64,000 nt of DNA from Muribaculum intestinale (lineage in GTDB: Bacteria > Bacteroidota > Bacteroidia > Bacteroidales > Muribaculaceae). Positions 17,119 through 26,322 of this stretch are shown here, in pieces. Positions within the stretch are counted from its first letter, which is position 1; each line of letters opens with the position of its first letter. Made by a program: the position numbers and the translations under genes. The stretch covers positions 372,001 through 436,000 of the forward strand of contig NZ_CP021421.1 in the NCBI RefSeq assembly GCF_002201515.1. The letters are read 5' to 3'. The notes below the pieces were generated by a model. It saw nothing but the letters and a program-made list of their open reading frames with translations. It did no database searches and had not been told where the DNA came from.

Positions 17119-18774
17119 TCAGAAGCGGTCGCCCCAATGAGGCCGGTAGGGACGCGTGTAGTAATATGTGCGTCCCTCCTTCTCAAAAGGTATAACCCAA
17201 TTGCGGCTGCAATATTGTGAGCCGAAATCATATATATTGAAATGCTGCGACTCCGCACTCTCAGCCTTGCCGACATAGAGCCGGGCCCATCCCGGAGATT
17301 CGGGGAACACCGCATCGGCGGGAGGCATAAGCGCAACAGAGCCTATTGTGAGGTATTTTGTTTCAAATTTCAACGCCTTGCACGGCCGGAAGTTCGCCCA
17401 GTCGATTGCCGCCGCAGAGGCGGGAAGATTGATAAGCGGGCAATCCTTCTTATAGTACAGGCGCAATCCATAGTGAGTGTAATCGTCCTCCGGGCGAAGA
17501 TAGCGCACACGCGAGAACACCCACAGAGGCAGGCGGCTGTCGTCGGGCATGTCGTAGCACACAATGCCGTCGGGCGACGCGGCATAGAGCGAGCGCAGCT
17601 CACTGTCGGCCTTCCAGCCGATATAGCTGTAACGGTCTACCTCAACCATCTGGACGACAGCCGACATTCCGAGCGACAGAGCGACAAGGCCTCCGTCCAC
17701 AAGACTGACACGATATCGCCCTACAGGGTCGTACCATTGCCATAAAGCTATAAGGGCAAAAATCTGTGAGAACCAGCCGCTGCGCCCCACAATCCCCCCG
17801 ACAGCCACAAACGCCAGACCTGCGATGGCGCTTACGACCCACATGCCCCGGTCGGACACCATCACCCGGCGCAATCTATCGCGGCCGTTACGGCTCATCA
17901 GCGACATGAGTATCACAAAAAGCAGAATCAGGGTAATCGGAGCCGACTTGAGCACCACCACCCACCATACATCGTCGGGGGAACTCCCGCCGACAGCGCG
18001 CATGATAATGCCCGGAGAAAGAGCGGCCACAGCCGCCCCGGCAAAAAACGCCCCGAGCATCCATCGCAGCTGACGCGACATCCGTCGCCATCCGCCTGAG
18101 GATATATCGCCCCGCATCCATGCCGTCCACACAATGCCCGCGCAGAGCGACAGTGTGGCGGCCTCATGAATCATGCCCGCAAAGAGGCAGAACATAGCCA
18201 CACATGCGGTAGTAATGAGCCCCGAGCGGTCGGATATACTCCCCACTCTTCCGAGCCATCCGCGGCCGTCATGCCGTAGCATTACTAAAACCGCAAGCGG
18301 CATAGCCGTGGCCCATACGTAGTTGAAATTGACATCAATGAGCGAAAAAGAGTCCCACCATGGAAACAGAAACGCGATTACGGCAATCACCACGGTGGCT
18401 GCCACTCCTCTCCCCTTGCAAGGGAACAGGCGACAGAAGTAAAGCACGAAAAGGTACATGGCCCCTACAGCCATACCGCACATCACCGACACCATCCAAT
18501 GCGGGAGGATGCCCATGAAGAGCGACGCAAACAGGTTGGCCGACCGGCCGTTGGTGTACATCCAGTGGCGCGCCCAATATCGCGGGAACTCCCACACTGC
18601 ATATGCCCCGGTACCAATCCCGTCGGCACGCCTGAGTATGGAGGTGTATATCAGGTCGTCGCCCATTGGCAATGTGAATATATACATCACACTCCATGCC
18701 ACGGCAAGAGCCGCGACCACCGATAGCACCCACAGTGTAGGGATATTTATATATGATTTCTGTCGGTCGGACAT
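17119..18774 (-). CDS. DUF6056-type multispanning membrane protein
   Basis: A 552-residue inner-membrane protein with about ten hydrophobic segments (for example LWVLSVVAALAVAWSVMYIF at the start) and a C-terminal soluble domain of about 150 residues. The early motif P-M-G-D-D-L after the first segment and the RWARHWMYTNGR-like loop match DUF6056 proteins, which share a layout with GT-C glycosyltransferases. A sugar-lipid dependent transferase is possible but not shown. The start MSDRQKSY avoids a 13-residue extension that lacks coding character. It is divergent from the double phosphoesterase gene. Confidence 0.65.
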   Translation of the reverse strand: MSDRQKSYINIPTLWVLSVVAALAVAWSVMYIFTLPMGDDLIYTSILRRADGIGTGAYAVWEFPRYWARHWMYTNGRSANLFASLFMGILPHWMVSVMCGMAVGAMYLFVLYFCRLFPCKGRGVAATVVIAVIAFLFPWWDSFSLIDVNFNYVWATAMPLAVLVMLRHDGRGWLGRVGSISDRSGLITTACVAMFCLFAGMIHEAATLSLCAGIVWTAWMRGDISSGGWRRMSRQLRWMLGAFFAGAAVAALSPGIIMRAVGGSSPDDVWWVVVLKSAPITLILLFVILMSLMSRNGRDRLRRVMVSDRGMWVVSAIAGLAFVAVGGIVGRSGWFSQIFALIALWQWYDPVGRYRVSLVDGGLVALSLGMSAVVQMVEVDRYSYIGWKADSELRSLYAASPDGIVCYDMPDDSRLPLWVFSRVRYLRPEDDYTHYGLRLYYKKDCPLINLPASAAAIDWANFRPCKALKFETKYLTIGSVALMPPADAVFPESPGWARLYVGKAESAESQHFNIYDFGSQYCSRNWVIPFEKEGRTYYYTRPYRPHWGDRF

Positions 18775-18929
18775 TTCAGAGATTGTCTCAGATTCACGGC
18801 ATGCGCAAAACATGCACTAACATTACCTCGTCTGAATTACTTTACTTACTTCTACAAATTTAGCCACTTTCACAGATACTCGCAATAAAAAACATTGAGA
18901 TAGCCCATCGGTCATTACAGATATTTCAT

Positions 18930-18937
18930 TAATTTTG
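18930..18937 (+). promoter_or_regulatory. -7 box for double phosphoesterase gene
   Basis: TAATTTTG matches TAnnTTTG. Transcription would start near 18944, which excludes the ATG at 18943 and supports a start at 18970 or 18988. No clear -33 element. Confidence 0.5.
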
Positions 18938-18987
18938 TCTGTATGGGTAATCTTATCTCTACCACCAGCATGCTTAACCTTTCAAAT

Positions 18988-20850
18988 ATGTGCAAATTTA
19001 GTATAATCCAACGATTTACTGTTGCCGTAATTATGGCCATCGCGTTTCTGACAATATCGCAGGGAGCAGAGGCACGCGACATCAGAATGATGAGTTATAA
19101 CATCCGCAATGCCACCGGGCTCGACGGTAAAATCGACACAAGGAGGATAGCCTCGGTCATCGACAGTGTGGCGCCTGATGTTGTCGCCATTCAGGAAATC
19201 GACAGCATCACCGGGCGTAGCCACGGCCGTAACCTTCTGGCCGAAATCGCTGGCTACGCCGGAATGCGTCATGTCTATGCTCCGGCAATAGATTTCGACG
19301 GGGGCAAGTATGGCATCGGCATCATATGCAAGGAGAAACCGATAAAAGAGATAAGGGTCGCTCTTCCCGGACGTGAGGAGCATCGTGCGCTTCTCGCTGT
19401 CGAGTTTAAGGATTACATATTTGCATGCACTCACCTTTCGCTCACCGAACAGGACCGTCTCGCATCGCTGACCCGGATAGACAGCGTGGCTTCGCTGTCC
19501 GACAAACCGTTTTTCATAGCCGGCGATTTCAACTCACATCCGGGTGACCGGTTCATGGAGCGGTTCACCAAGAAATTCGACATTCTTTCAACCACGGAAG
19601 AGATGTCGTTTCCGGCTGACAAGCCTGTTGAGCTGCTCGATTACATTGCCGTAAAGAAAGGTACCCCCGAAATTGCCGGAACGAGAAAGAGCAATGTTGT
19701 CGAGGAGCCTGTGGCTTCGGACCACAGACCGGTATATGCCTGTGTGACAATGAAGCAACGCCACGACAAGATAATCCGTGTCAAGCCATATCTCCAGAAT
19801 CCGACCGACGGCGGCATAACGGTTATGTGGCAGACAAGCGTACCCTCCACCGGTGTGGTGGAGTACGGCACATCGCCCGACAGCATGACACGCGAGCGCA
19901 CTCTTCTCGACGGACAGGCCGACTGGGGCACTATGCACAAGGTGCGTCTCAGCGGACTCAAGCCCGGCCGGAAATACTATTATCGGGTAATCTCGCGCGA
20001 GATACTCCGGTATGGCGCTTACCGCAAAACGTTTGGCGACTCAGCCACAAGCGAGCTGAAGTCGTTTACACTTCCATCGCCTGCATCAACGGATTTCACG
20101 GCCATTGTATTCAACGACCTCCATCAGCATTCCGAGACATTCAAGGCCCTATGCAAACATATCAAGAAGGTGGACTATGACTTTGTGGTGTTCAACGGCG
20201 ACTGTATAGATGACCCGCAGAGCCATGCCCAGGCGACACGCTTTCTCAAGGAACTCAACAAAGGAGTTGGGGCCGACAGTGTGCCGGTGTTCTATATCCG
20301 CGGCAATCATGAGATACGAGGCGCATTTTCGACCGGTCTGCGCGATTTGTTTGATTATGCGGGAGGGAAGGTTTATTCGGCATTCAACTGGGGCGACACA
20401 CGTTTTGTGATTCTCGACTGCGGAGAGGACAAACCCGATACCACGAGCGTATACTACGGCATGAACGATTTCACCCGTCTGCGTCAGGATCAGGTACAAT
20501 TTCTTAAAGAGGAATTAAAGACAAAAGAGTTCAAGAAATCAGGCAAGAAGGTGCTGCTGCACCACGCCCCGGTATATGGACTCGATGTCAGCTACACCGA
20601 TTACAATCCGTGTCTTGAAATGTGGGGCCCTATTTTAGAGAAGGCGCCTTTCGATGTGGCAATCAATGCCCATACCCACAAGTATGCATTTCATCCGCGC
20701 GGCAGCCGGGGCAACAACTATCCGGTAGTAGTGGGCGGAGGTTATAAGATGGACAGTGCCACCGTCATGATTTTAAGCCGCAAAGGGTCGGAACTCCGCC
20801 TGAAAGTACTGAACACCAAAGGCGATGTCCTCCTTGACAAACTAATGTAA
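18988..20850 (+). CDS. Exported EEP nuclease/phosphatase fused to calcineurin-like phosphoesterase
   Basis: About 620 residues. A hydrophobic signal segment (FTVAVIMAIAFLTISQG) is followed by an endonuclease/exonuclease/phosphatase domain (about 30-255) with YNIRN, IQEID, AGDFNSHPGD and SDHRP, then a fibronectin-like PAP N-terminal domain (about 265-360; TVMWQT, LKPGRKYYYRV), then a calcineurin-like metallophosphatase (about 370-605) with NDLHQH, NGDCIDD, RGNHE, HHAPVYG and NAHTHKY. Both metal-dependent active sites look complete. It likely acts outside the cytoplasm on phosphodiesters and phosphomonoesters in sequence, which is inference. The start at 18988 follows from the -7 box. No SusC/D or phosphate transport gene is adjacent. 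Confidence 0.85.
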   Translation: MCKFSIIQRFTVAVIMAIAFLTISQGAEARDIRMMSYNIRNATGLDGKIDTRRIASVIDSVAPDVVAIQEIDSITGRSHGRNLLAEIAGYAGMRHVYAPAIDFDGGKYGIGIICKEKPIKEIRVALPGREEHRALLAVEFKDYIFACTHLSLTEQDRLASLTRIDSVASLSDKPFFIAGDFNSHPGDRFMERFTKKFDILSTTEEMSFPADKPVELLDYIAVKKGTPEIAGTRKSNVVEEPVASDHRPVYACVTMKQRHDKIIRVKPYLQNPTDGGITVMWQTSVPSTGVVEYGTSPDSMTRERTLLDGQADWGTMHKVRLSGLKPGRKYYYRVISREILRYGAYRKTFGDSATSELKSFTLPSPASTDFTAIVFNDLHQHSETFKALCKHIKKVDYDFVVFNGDCIDDPQSHAQATRFLKELNKGVGADSVPVFYIRGNHEIRGAFSTGLRDLFDYAGGKVYSAFNWGDTRFVILDCGEDKPDTTSVYYGMNDFTRLRQDQVQFLKEELKTKEFKKSGKKVLLHHAPVYGLDVSYTDYNPCLEMWGPILEKAPFDVAINAHTHKYAFHPRGSRGNNYPVVVGGGYKMDSATVMILSRKGSELRLKVLNTKGDVLLDKLM

Positions 20851-21009
20851 ACCGCGCACTCCGCTCACCATGGAATGAAAAGATAGACAAGTTGGCAGAA
20901 AAACAAGTTTGGTTCAGTTTTAGATATATACATATAATAAACTGAACCAAAACAATCGATAATATAAGCCAAACTCACTGTATAGATTAGATTATGCTCC
21001 AATCTATAG

Positions 21010-24000
21010 TTACTTGCCGGAGGCGGCCCAGCGGATGATGTTGCCGAAGAGTTTGCGCGCAGGTTCGGCCGCCGGCTCCGGCGACAGAAGGGGCTCACAC
21101 AGGCGAAGGGTGGTATAAAGCACCCTGCCTTTGCCACAAGGAGTCTCGCCCATTGCAGTGCCGAGATGGAACGGCCACGAACGGTAGGCACCGGCTATGA
21201 AACGCTCGTCGGCTATCTTGAATCCAAGGCGGCTGTTTCCTTCCTTTACGAGCTCCTGATATGGCCAGTTCATGGCGGTATTGACAGGCAATCCGCTCAG
21301 TACGGGATGGTCGGTGACGAAATGAACTCCTCCTACCCAATCGGTGCCGACAGTGAAGTTGCTCTCATACCCTATGCCGGCGGCAGGATTGAGAAACTGC
21401 ATCCACGACTCGGGCGACTTCAGCAGAAGCAGTGTCGTGCCGTCGGACACCGCACGGTCGACAACCGACTCGGGAGCAATCTCCGACGTGCCGGGCATAG
21501 TCCACACGAGTCTGACCTTTCCGTCGGGACGCGTCTGGCGGTACTGTACCATGATGTCGACTTTCTCACCCTTTTCGAAATAAAACGGCGATGTAAACGA
21601 TGCCTCCTTGTTGTTACCCCAATCGTCGGCTATGCGCTGTCCTTTGACCTCCATGCGAACACCTCTGTCGGTATTTATCCCTATCAGATAATTGCCCGAC
21701 TCGGGAGCAACGAGCGTACCCTCCCATATTGCCGAGAATTCCTGGTTGGCCGGAATAAGAGGGTCGGGCTGTGCTCCGCCTACAAACCGGCGGTCGAGGC
21801 AGTTGTCGGACGATGTGCCTGCCGGAGCGAAAATGTCGTTGTCGTGAAACCACGTAACCCGGAATGCCGGACCGGAGGCATTGTCAAAGTACCCCACAGG
21901 TATCGGCGTGGCCTCGTCAAGGGCCGGACGTGTGACTATAAGCCAGTCGAGACGCTCCATCGAAGGGTCGTACGCAGGGAGCTCACGACCGGTAACGGAC
22001 TTATAGTACCGCGCCACAGGGTCGTCAGGCTCTCCGTATATCGCCCCGCGTCCGGGCAGAGCGGCTTCGTCGGGCACCAGACCGAGCACTTCTTCATATC
22101 CGTCGGCCACAGTGCGCCCCGAGGCATCGGTCAGACGGGCGGATATGGTGTATAGTCCGTCGCCCCCTTTCAGCTCAAGAGGCTCAGCCTCGGCAAGCAG
22201 CTGTCCGAATGTATCGCCTCCCGCCACCTCGACATCGCGTGAAAGCAATCTTCTCTTTTCTCCGTCCGGTGCCGTACTCTCGACGACAAGGGTAAAACGA
22301 CCGTTTAGATCCGCCTCATTGACTATATGGAAGTCGACTTCGACAGTGCCCGGTAGCCTCACAAACTGTGTGCGCGGCGATACCGCCACATATAGCGGGC
22401 GTGTAAAGCGCGCTATCGTATTGACATTGCCTTTGCAGTTGCGGTAATTGTCGACAACACCCGAATGATTGTCGTAAAGCATCGACTCCCATCCGTTGAT
22501 GACATATGCATCGCCGAGATTTCCCATGCGCATGCCCTGAATGCGGCGCCCCTGGTGGTAAAGCTGAATGTCGCCGAGCGAGCGTGTCAGTGAATCAAGA
22601 TTACCGAAGCCGGCTGCAAGATTTTTGCGGCGGAAATAACTGTGCCACTCCCTTGCCTGGTCGCGCCAGAAAGCGCCGTCCCATCCGTCGGTGCCGGAAG
22701 AGTCAATCGCACGTTCGATGAGAGCGATACGCGGAGGGGTGGATATGGCGCCCTCCTCGCCGCGCATATATACTTCAGTATGATTGTCGCAATACATCAG
22801 TTGGTCGATCGGATTGCGATACAGGGCGTCGTGCCATGTGGCAGGGCCTCCGGCGCGATGATTATCATACCAGCCACGGAAATATGGCACGGGGTCGAAC
22901 GGACGCATGTGGAACTTCGAGTCCTCCTCACTCTTTTCATTGGAAGCCCAGCCTGAGGTAAGCGTCATCACACGCGACGGGTCGATTGACCGGGCCTCGA
23001 CAAGATCGGCACGCCGCTTTGCCATCAGAGCCGTATCGGCGGCACGCACTCCGCCGAGTTCGTTTATAAGATTGTAGATTACCAGCGAAGGATGGGAGCG
23101 GTCGCGCTTTACCATGCGCTTCAGCTTGGTGTTGACAATCGCGCGTATGAAGGGGTCGTGGTCGGCAGAGTGTATTGCGCCCGGCTCTTCGTAGTATAGT
23201 ATACCCATCGAGTCGGCCTGTTCGAGCACTACCGGAGAGCCAATCGACCGATGGAAATTGAGCATATTGAGCCCCATGGACTTAGCTACGGCAATCTGCT
23301 TGCGTGCCATATCCGGCCGCGCATGCAGTCCGGTGGCCGGCCAGTAGCCCCAGCTTATCGCCGAGCGCAGCATCACGCGCCTGCCGTTGAGCCTCAGTAC
23401 GGCCTCCTCGCCGATACCATCGGGCGAGAACCACCGGAAACCGAAAGTGCGCCTGTCGCTGTCGACCGGTCGCTTGCCGTCGGACAAGGTAACATCACAC
23501 TGATACAGTTCGGGCGAATCGATGTCCCACAGACGCGCGTCGGGCACATCAATCTCCAGTTCCACGCTGTTGTCGCCAGGCTCCAGATACAACTTGCGCG
23601 AGCCGCGTGCCACCACCTTGTCCGACACGTTCTTTGGTGTAACAGTATACCCGACAGTACGCACTGCCACCTTGGGACTTGTGTTACGCACATTCACTAT
23701 CGCTTTCACGCGGGTTGGCACAGGCTGATTCTGCATATATATGTCCTCGATGTATACCGCGTCGACAACATCGAGCCTGACCCTGCCGACAAGACCACCG
23801 AATCCGCGTCCGGGCGGAATCTTGTAATCACCCCAGCGCATCTGAGTAAAATCCTGCCAGTGGAAATTACCTCCGGGATTGGTGACACGCACTGCAAGAG
23901 TGTGTGTTTTGCCCGGGACGAGGGCATCGGTAATGTCGACGTCAAAAGGCGACTCGCCGATGATGTCGTAGCCGACAAGCCGACCGTCGAGATACACCTC

Positions 24001-24417
24001 GGCACGCATTCTCACCGACTCGAAGTGAAGCATGGCACGGCGTCCTTTCAGATTCCCCGGCACACTGACGGTGGTGAACCACCAGCTCACGCCCTTGAAA
24101 TCGTCGGGCGAAGGACGCTTCGATGTCGTAAGATACTCCTCGACTGTGCCCGGCACACTCACACTGACGGCATTTTCGGGGGTAAGCATCTCCCACCCTC
24201 CTGTAGGTGCGTTCACCGGCAGATACTCTATAGAAGTTATCTCTTCAGGCAGATAAAGCCTGTCGTGTTCCCACGATGCGGCGGTATCGCGCATCATATG
24301 CCAGCGCGGGCCGTCAAGCGAAAGAGTGTAGCGCGGCGAAGAGGCCGACGGCATGGAGTGGCCCGACGCTGAAAGCATGGCCGCAACGGCCAATACAATG
24401 GTCTTTAAGGTTCTCAT
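21010..24417 (-). CDS. Exported GH2 glycosidase with PA14 domain
   Basis: A 1135-residue protein with a signal peptide (about 1-25). GH2 sugar-binding jelly-roll (about 35-220), Ig-like domain (220-335), TIM barrel (335-660) with RSHPSLVIYNLINE, where N452-E453 is the acid/base pair; the nucleophile is probably the E in CDNHTEVYMRGEEG. An Ig-like domain follows, then a PA14-like beta-barrel at about 860-960 (WEGTLVAPESGNYLIGINTDRGVRM) and a ThuA/GATase-like tail region. GH2 includes beta-galactosidases, mannosidases and glucuronidases; specificity cannot be read from sequence. It is divergent from the sulfatase, which suggests a sulfated glycan substrate. No SusC/SusD pair is near. Confidence 0.85.
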   Translation of the reverse strand: MRTLKTIVLAVAAMLSASGHSMPSASSPRYTLSLDGPRWHMMRDTAASWEHDRLYLPEEITSIEYLPVNAPTGGWEMLTPENAVSVSVPGTVEEYLTTSKRPSPDDFKGVSWWFTTVSVPGNLKGRRAMLHFESVRMRAEVYLDGRLVGYDIIGESPFDVDITDALVPGKTHTLAVRVTNPGGNFHWQDFTQMRWGDYKIPPGRGFGGLVGRVRLDVVDAVYIEDIYMQNQPVPTRVKAIVNVRNTSPKVAVRTVGYTVTPKNVSDKVVARGSRKLYLEPGDNSVELEIDVPDARLWDIDSPELYQCDVTLSDGKRPVDSDRRTFGFRWFSPDGIGEEAVLRLNGRRVMLRSAISWGYWPATGLHARPDMARKQIAVAKSMGLNMLNFHRSIGSPVVLEQADSMGILYYEEPGAIHSADHDPFIRAIVNTKLKRMVKRDRSHPSLVIYNLINELGGVRAADTALMAKRRADLVEARSIDPSRVMTLTSGWASNEKSEEDSKFHMRPFDPVPYFRGWYDNHRAGGPATWHDALYRNPIDQLMYCDNHTEVYMRGEEGAISTPPRIALIERAIDSSGTDGWDGAFWRDQAREWHSYFRRKNLAAGFGNLDSLTRSLGDIQLYHQGRRIQGMRMGNLGDAYVINGWESMLYDNHSGVVDNYRNCKGNVNTIARFTRPLYVAVSPRTQFVRLPGTVEVDFHIVNEADLNGRFTLVVESTAPDGEKRRLLSRDVEVAGGDTFGQLLAEAEPLELKGGDGLYTISARLTDASGRTVADGYEEVLGLVPDEAALPGRGAIYGEPDDPVARYYKSVTGRELPAYDPSMERLDWLIVTRPALDEATPIPVGYFDNASGPAFRVTWFHDNDIFAPAGTSSDNCLDRRFVGGAQPDPLIPANQEFSAIWEGTLVAPESGNYLIGINTDRGVRMEVKGQRIADDWGNNKEASFTSPFYFEKGEKVDIMVQYRQTRPDGKVRLVWTMPGTSEIAPESVVDRAVSDGTTLLLLKSPESWMQFLNPAAGIGYESNFTVGTDWVGGVHFVTDHPVLSGLPVNTAMNWPYQELVKEGNSRLGFKIADERFIAGAYRSWPFHLGTAMGETPCGKGRVLYTTLRLCEPLLSPEPAAEPARKLFGNIIRWAASGK

Positions 24418-24448
24418 GTTTTAATAATTTTCGATAACTGATATATCG

Positions 24449-24456
24449 CAAAGATA
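24449..24456 (-). promoter_or_regulatory. -7 box of GH2 gene
   Basis: Minus-strand TATCTTTG, exact TAnnTTTG match, 32 bases before the GH2 start. The -33 element is not clear. Confidence 0.6.
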
Positions 24457-24552
24457 GTGATTTATCTGCTACGATGCATCCTGCTCTAATGATTTTCAGT
24501 TGCAATACGACAGTTTTTACGCAATGATGCCGGAAATGATGGATATTTTGAT

Positions 24553-24560
24553 TAAGTTTG
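24553..24560 (+). promoter_or_regulatory. -7 box of sulfatase gene
   Basis: TAAGTTTG matches TAnnTTTG and would start transcription near 24567, about 78 bases before the sulfatase ATG. No good -33 element. Confidence 0.45.
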
Positions 24561-24644
24561 CAGATAATAACGATATATAAGCCGAAAAATATCTTTTACG
24601 ACCTACCACGTCCTGCCTATGTAGGATAAACCAACCCTTATTAC

Positions 24645-26228
24645 ATGAACAAACTACAGTCCGGATTACTTTTTTCCCTCACGGGGATTACCGCCGCCGC
24701 GTCGCTGCCGTCGTGCACGTCGCAGAAAAAGGCCGATGAGCAAAAGCCCTACAACATTGTGTACATAATGACCGACGACCATACGGCCCAGATGATGAGC
24801 TGCTATGACAAGCGGTACATGGAGACTCCCAATCTCGACCGTATAGCCAACGATGGCGTGCGCTTCACCAACAGTTTTGTGGCAAACTCGCTCAGCGGTC
24901 CCAGCCGTGCGTGCATGATTACCGGCAAGCACAGCTGCGCCAACAAATTCTACGACAATACTACCTGTGTGTTCGACAACACCCAGCAGACTTTCCCGAA
25001 ACTGCTGCAAAAGGGCGGCTACCAGACAGCCCTCGTGGGGAAATGGCATCTTGAGAGCCTTCCCACCGGATTTGACTACTGGGAAATCGTGCCCGGCCAG
25101 GGCGATTACTACAACCCCGATTTCATAACCCAGGACAACGACACTATACAGAAACACGGGTATCTGACAAATATCATCACCGACGATGCCATCGACTGGA
25201 TGGAAAACAAGCGCGACAAAGAGAAACCGTTCTGCATACTCATACATCACAAGGCTATTCACCGCAACTGGCTTTCGGACACATGCAACCTGTCGCTGTA
25301 CGAGGACAAGACATTCCCACTGCCCGACAATTTCTTTGACGACTACGAGGGACGTCCCGCCGCTGCCGCCCAGGAGATGGGTATCGTGAAGGATATGGAC
25401 ATGATATACGACCTCAAGATGCTGCGTCCCGACAAGGACTCACGCCTGCGCTCACTCTATGAAAGCTATATCGGGCGCATGGACAAGGAGCAGCGCGCCG
25501 CCTGGGACCGTTTTTACGGGCCTATAATCGAGGATTTCTACAAAAAGAATCCTCAGGGAAAGGAGCTCGCCGACTGGAAATTCCAGCGCTATATGCGCGA
25601 CTACATGAAGACCGTGAAGTCGCTTGACGACAATGTGGGGCGCGTGCTCGATTATCTTGAAGAAAAGGGCCTGCTCGACAACACTCTCGTAGTCTACACA
25701 TCCGACCAGGGATTCTACATGGGAGAACACGGATGGTTTGACAAGCGCTTCATGTATGAGGAGTCGATGCGCACTCCGCTCATCATGCGTCTGCCCGCTG
25801 GATTCGACCGCAAAGGCGATATCGACGCTCTCGTGCAGAACATCGACTATGCACCGACATTCCTCGAACTGGCCGGACAGCCAGTGCCCGACGACATTCA
25901 GGGCGTGTCACTTCTGCCGTTGCTTAAGGGCGAGCAGACCGACACTCCGCGCAAATCGCTGTACTACCACTTTTATGAATACCCCGCTGAGCATATGGTA
26001 AAGCGCCACTACGGCGTGCGCACCGACCGATACAAACTGATACACTTCTACAACGACATCGATGTATGGGAACTGTACGACCTGCAGAGCGACCCATCGG
26101 AGATGCACAATCTCTATGGCCTCAAAGAGTATGAGCCTGTTGTGGCCGAACTCAAAGAGGAGCTAAAGCGCCTCCAGGAGCAGTATGACGACCCAGTACG
26201 CTTCTCTCCCGACCGCGACAAGGAGTAA
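24645..26228 (+). CDS. Sulfatase, serine-type, exported lipoprotein
   Basis: A 527-residue S1-family sulfatase. The N-terminus has a hydrophobic segment and a SLPSC lipobox, so Cys24 is probably lipidated. Metal and active-site motifs are MTDDH (about 42-46), S84-G-P-S-R with serine as the formylglycine precursor, GKWHLES, and YTSDQGFYMGEHGWFDKR. Serine-type sulfatases need an anaerobic radical-SAM maturase (anSME), which is not in this window. Family resemblance is to glycosaminoglycan or mucin sulfatases, but the substrate is not determinable here. It stands between the divergent GH2 gene and a bidirectional terminator. Confidence 0.9.
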   Translation: MNKLQSGLLFSLTGITAAASLPSCTSQKKADEQKPYNIVYIMTDDHTAQMMSCYDKRYMETPNLDRIANDGVRFTNSFVANSLSGPSRACMITGKHSCANKFYDNTTCVFDNTQQTFPKLLQKGGYQTALVGKWHLESLPTGFDYWEIVPGQGDYYNPDFITQDNDTIQKHGYLTNIITDDAIDWMENKRDKEKPFCILIHHKAIHRNWLSDTCNLSLYEDKTFPLPDNFFDDYEGRPAAAAQEMGIVKDMDMIYDLKMLRPDKDSRLRSLYESYIGRMDKEQRAAWDRFYGPIIEDFYKKNPQGKELADWKFQRYMRDYMKTVKSLDDNVGRVLDYLEEKGLLDNTLVVYTSDQGFYMGEHGWFDKRFMYEESMRTPLIMRLPAGFDRKGDIDALVQNIDYAPTFLELAGQPVPDDIQGVSLLPLLKGEQTDTPRKSLYYHFYEYPAEHMVKRHYGVRTDRYKLIHFYNDIDVWELYDLQSDPSEMHNLYGLKEYEPVVAELKEELKRLQEQYDDPVRFSPDRDKE

Positions 26229-26251
26229 CCCCAAACTGAAAAAAGAGACTA

Positions 26252-26306
26252 CAATATTTACCCCCGTCAATATCCGGCTGCCGGATATTGACGGGGGTAA
26301 ATATTG
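26252..26306. terminator. Bidirectional terminator, 26-bp perfect stem
   Basis: Arms 26252-26277 and 26281-26306 are perfect inverted repeats with a three-base loop. It lies between the convergent sulfatase and nitric-oxide reductase genes. On the minus strand a T-run (complement of A-run 26239-26245) follows a few bases on. Confidence 0.85.
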
Positions 26307-26322
26307 TATTGCCATAGTAAAA

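Noticed and set aside
21010..26228. Polysaccharide utilization locus
   Set aside because: No SusC/SusD pair, no regulator; only two divergent enzymes.
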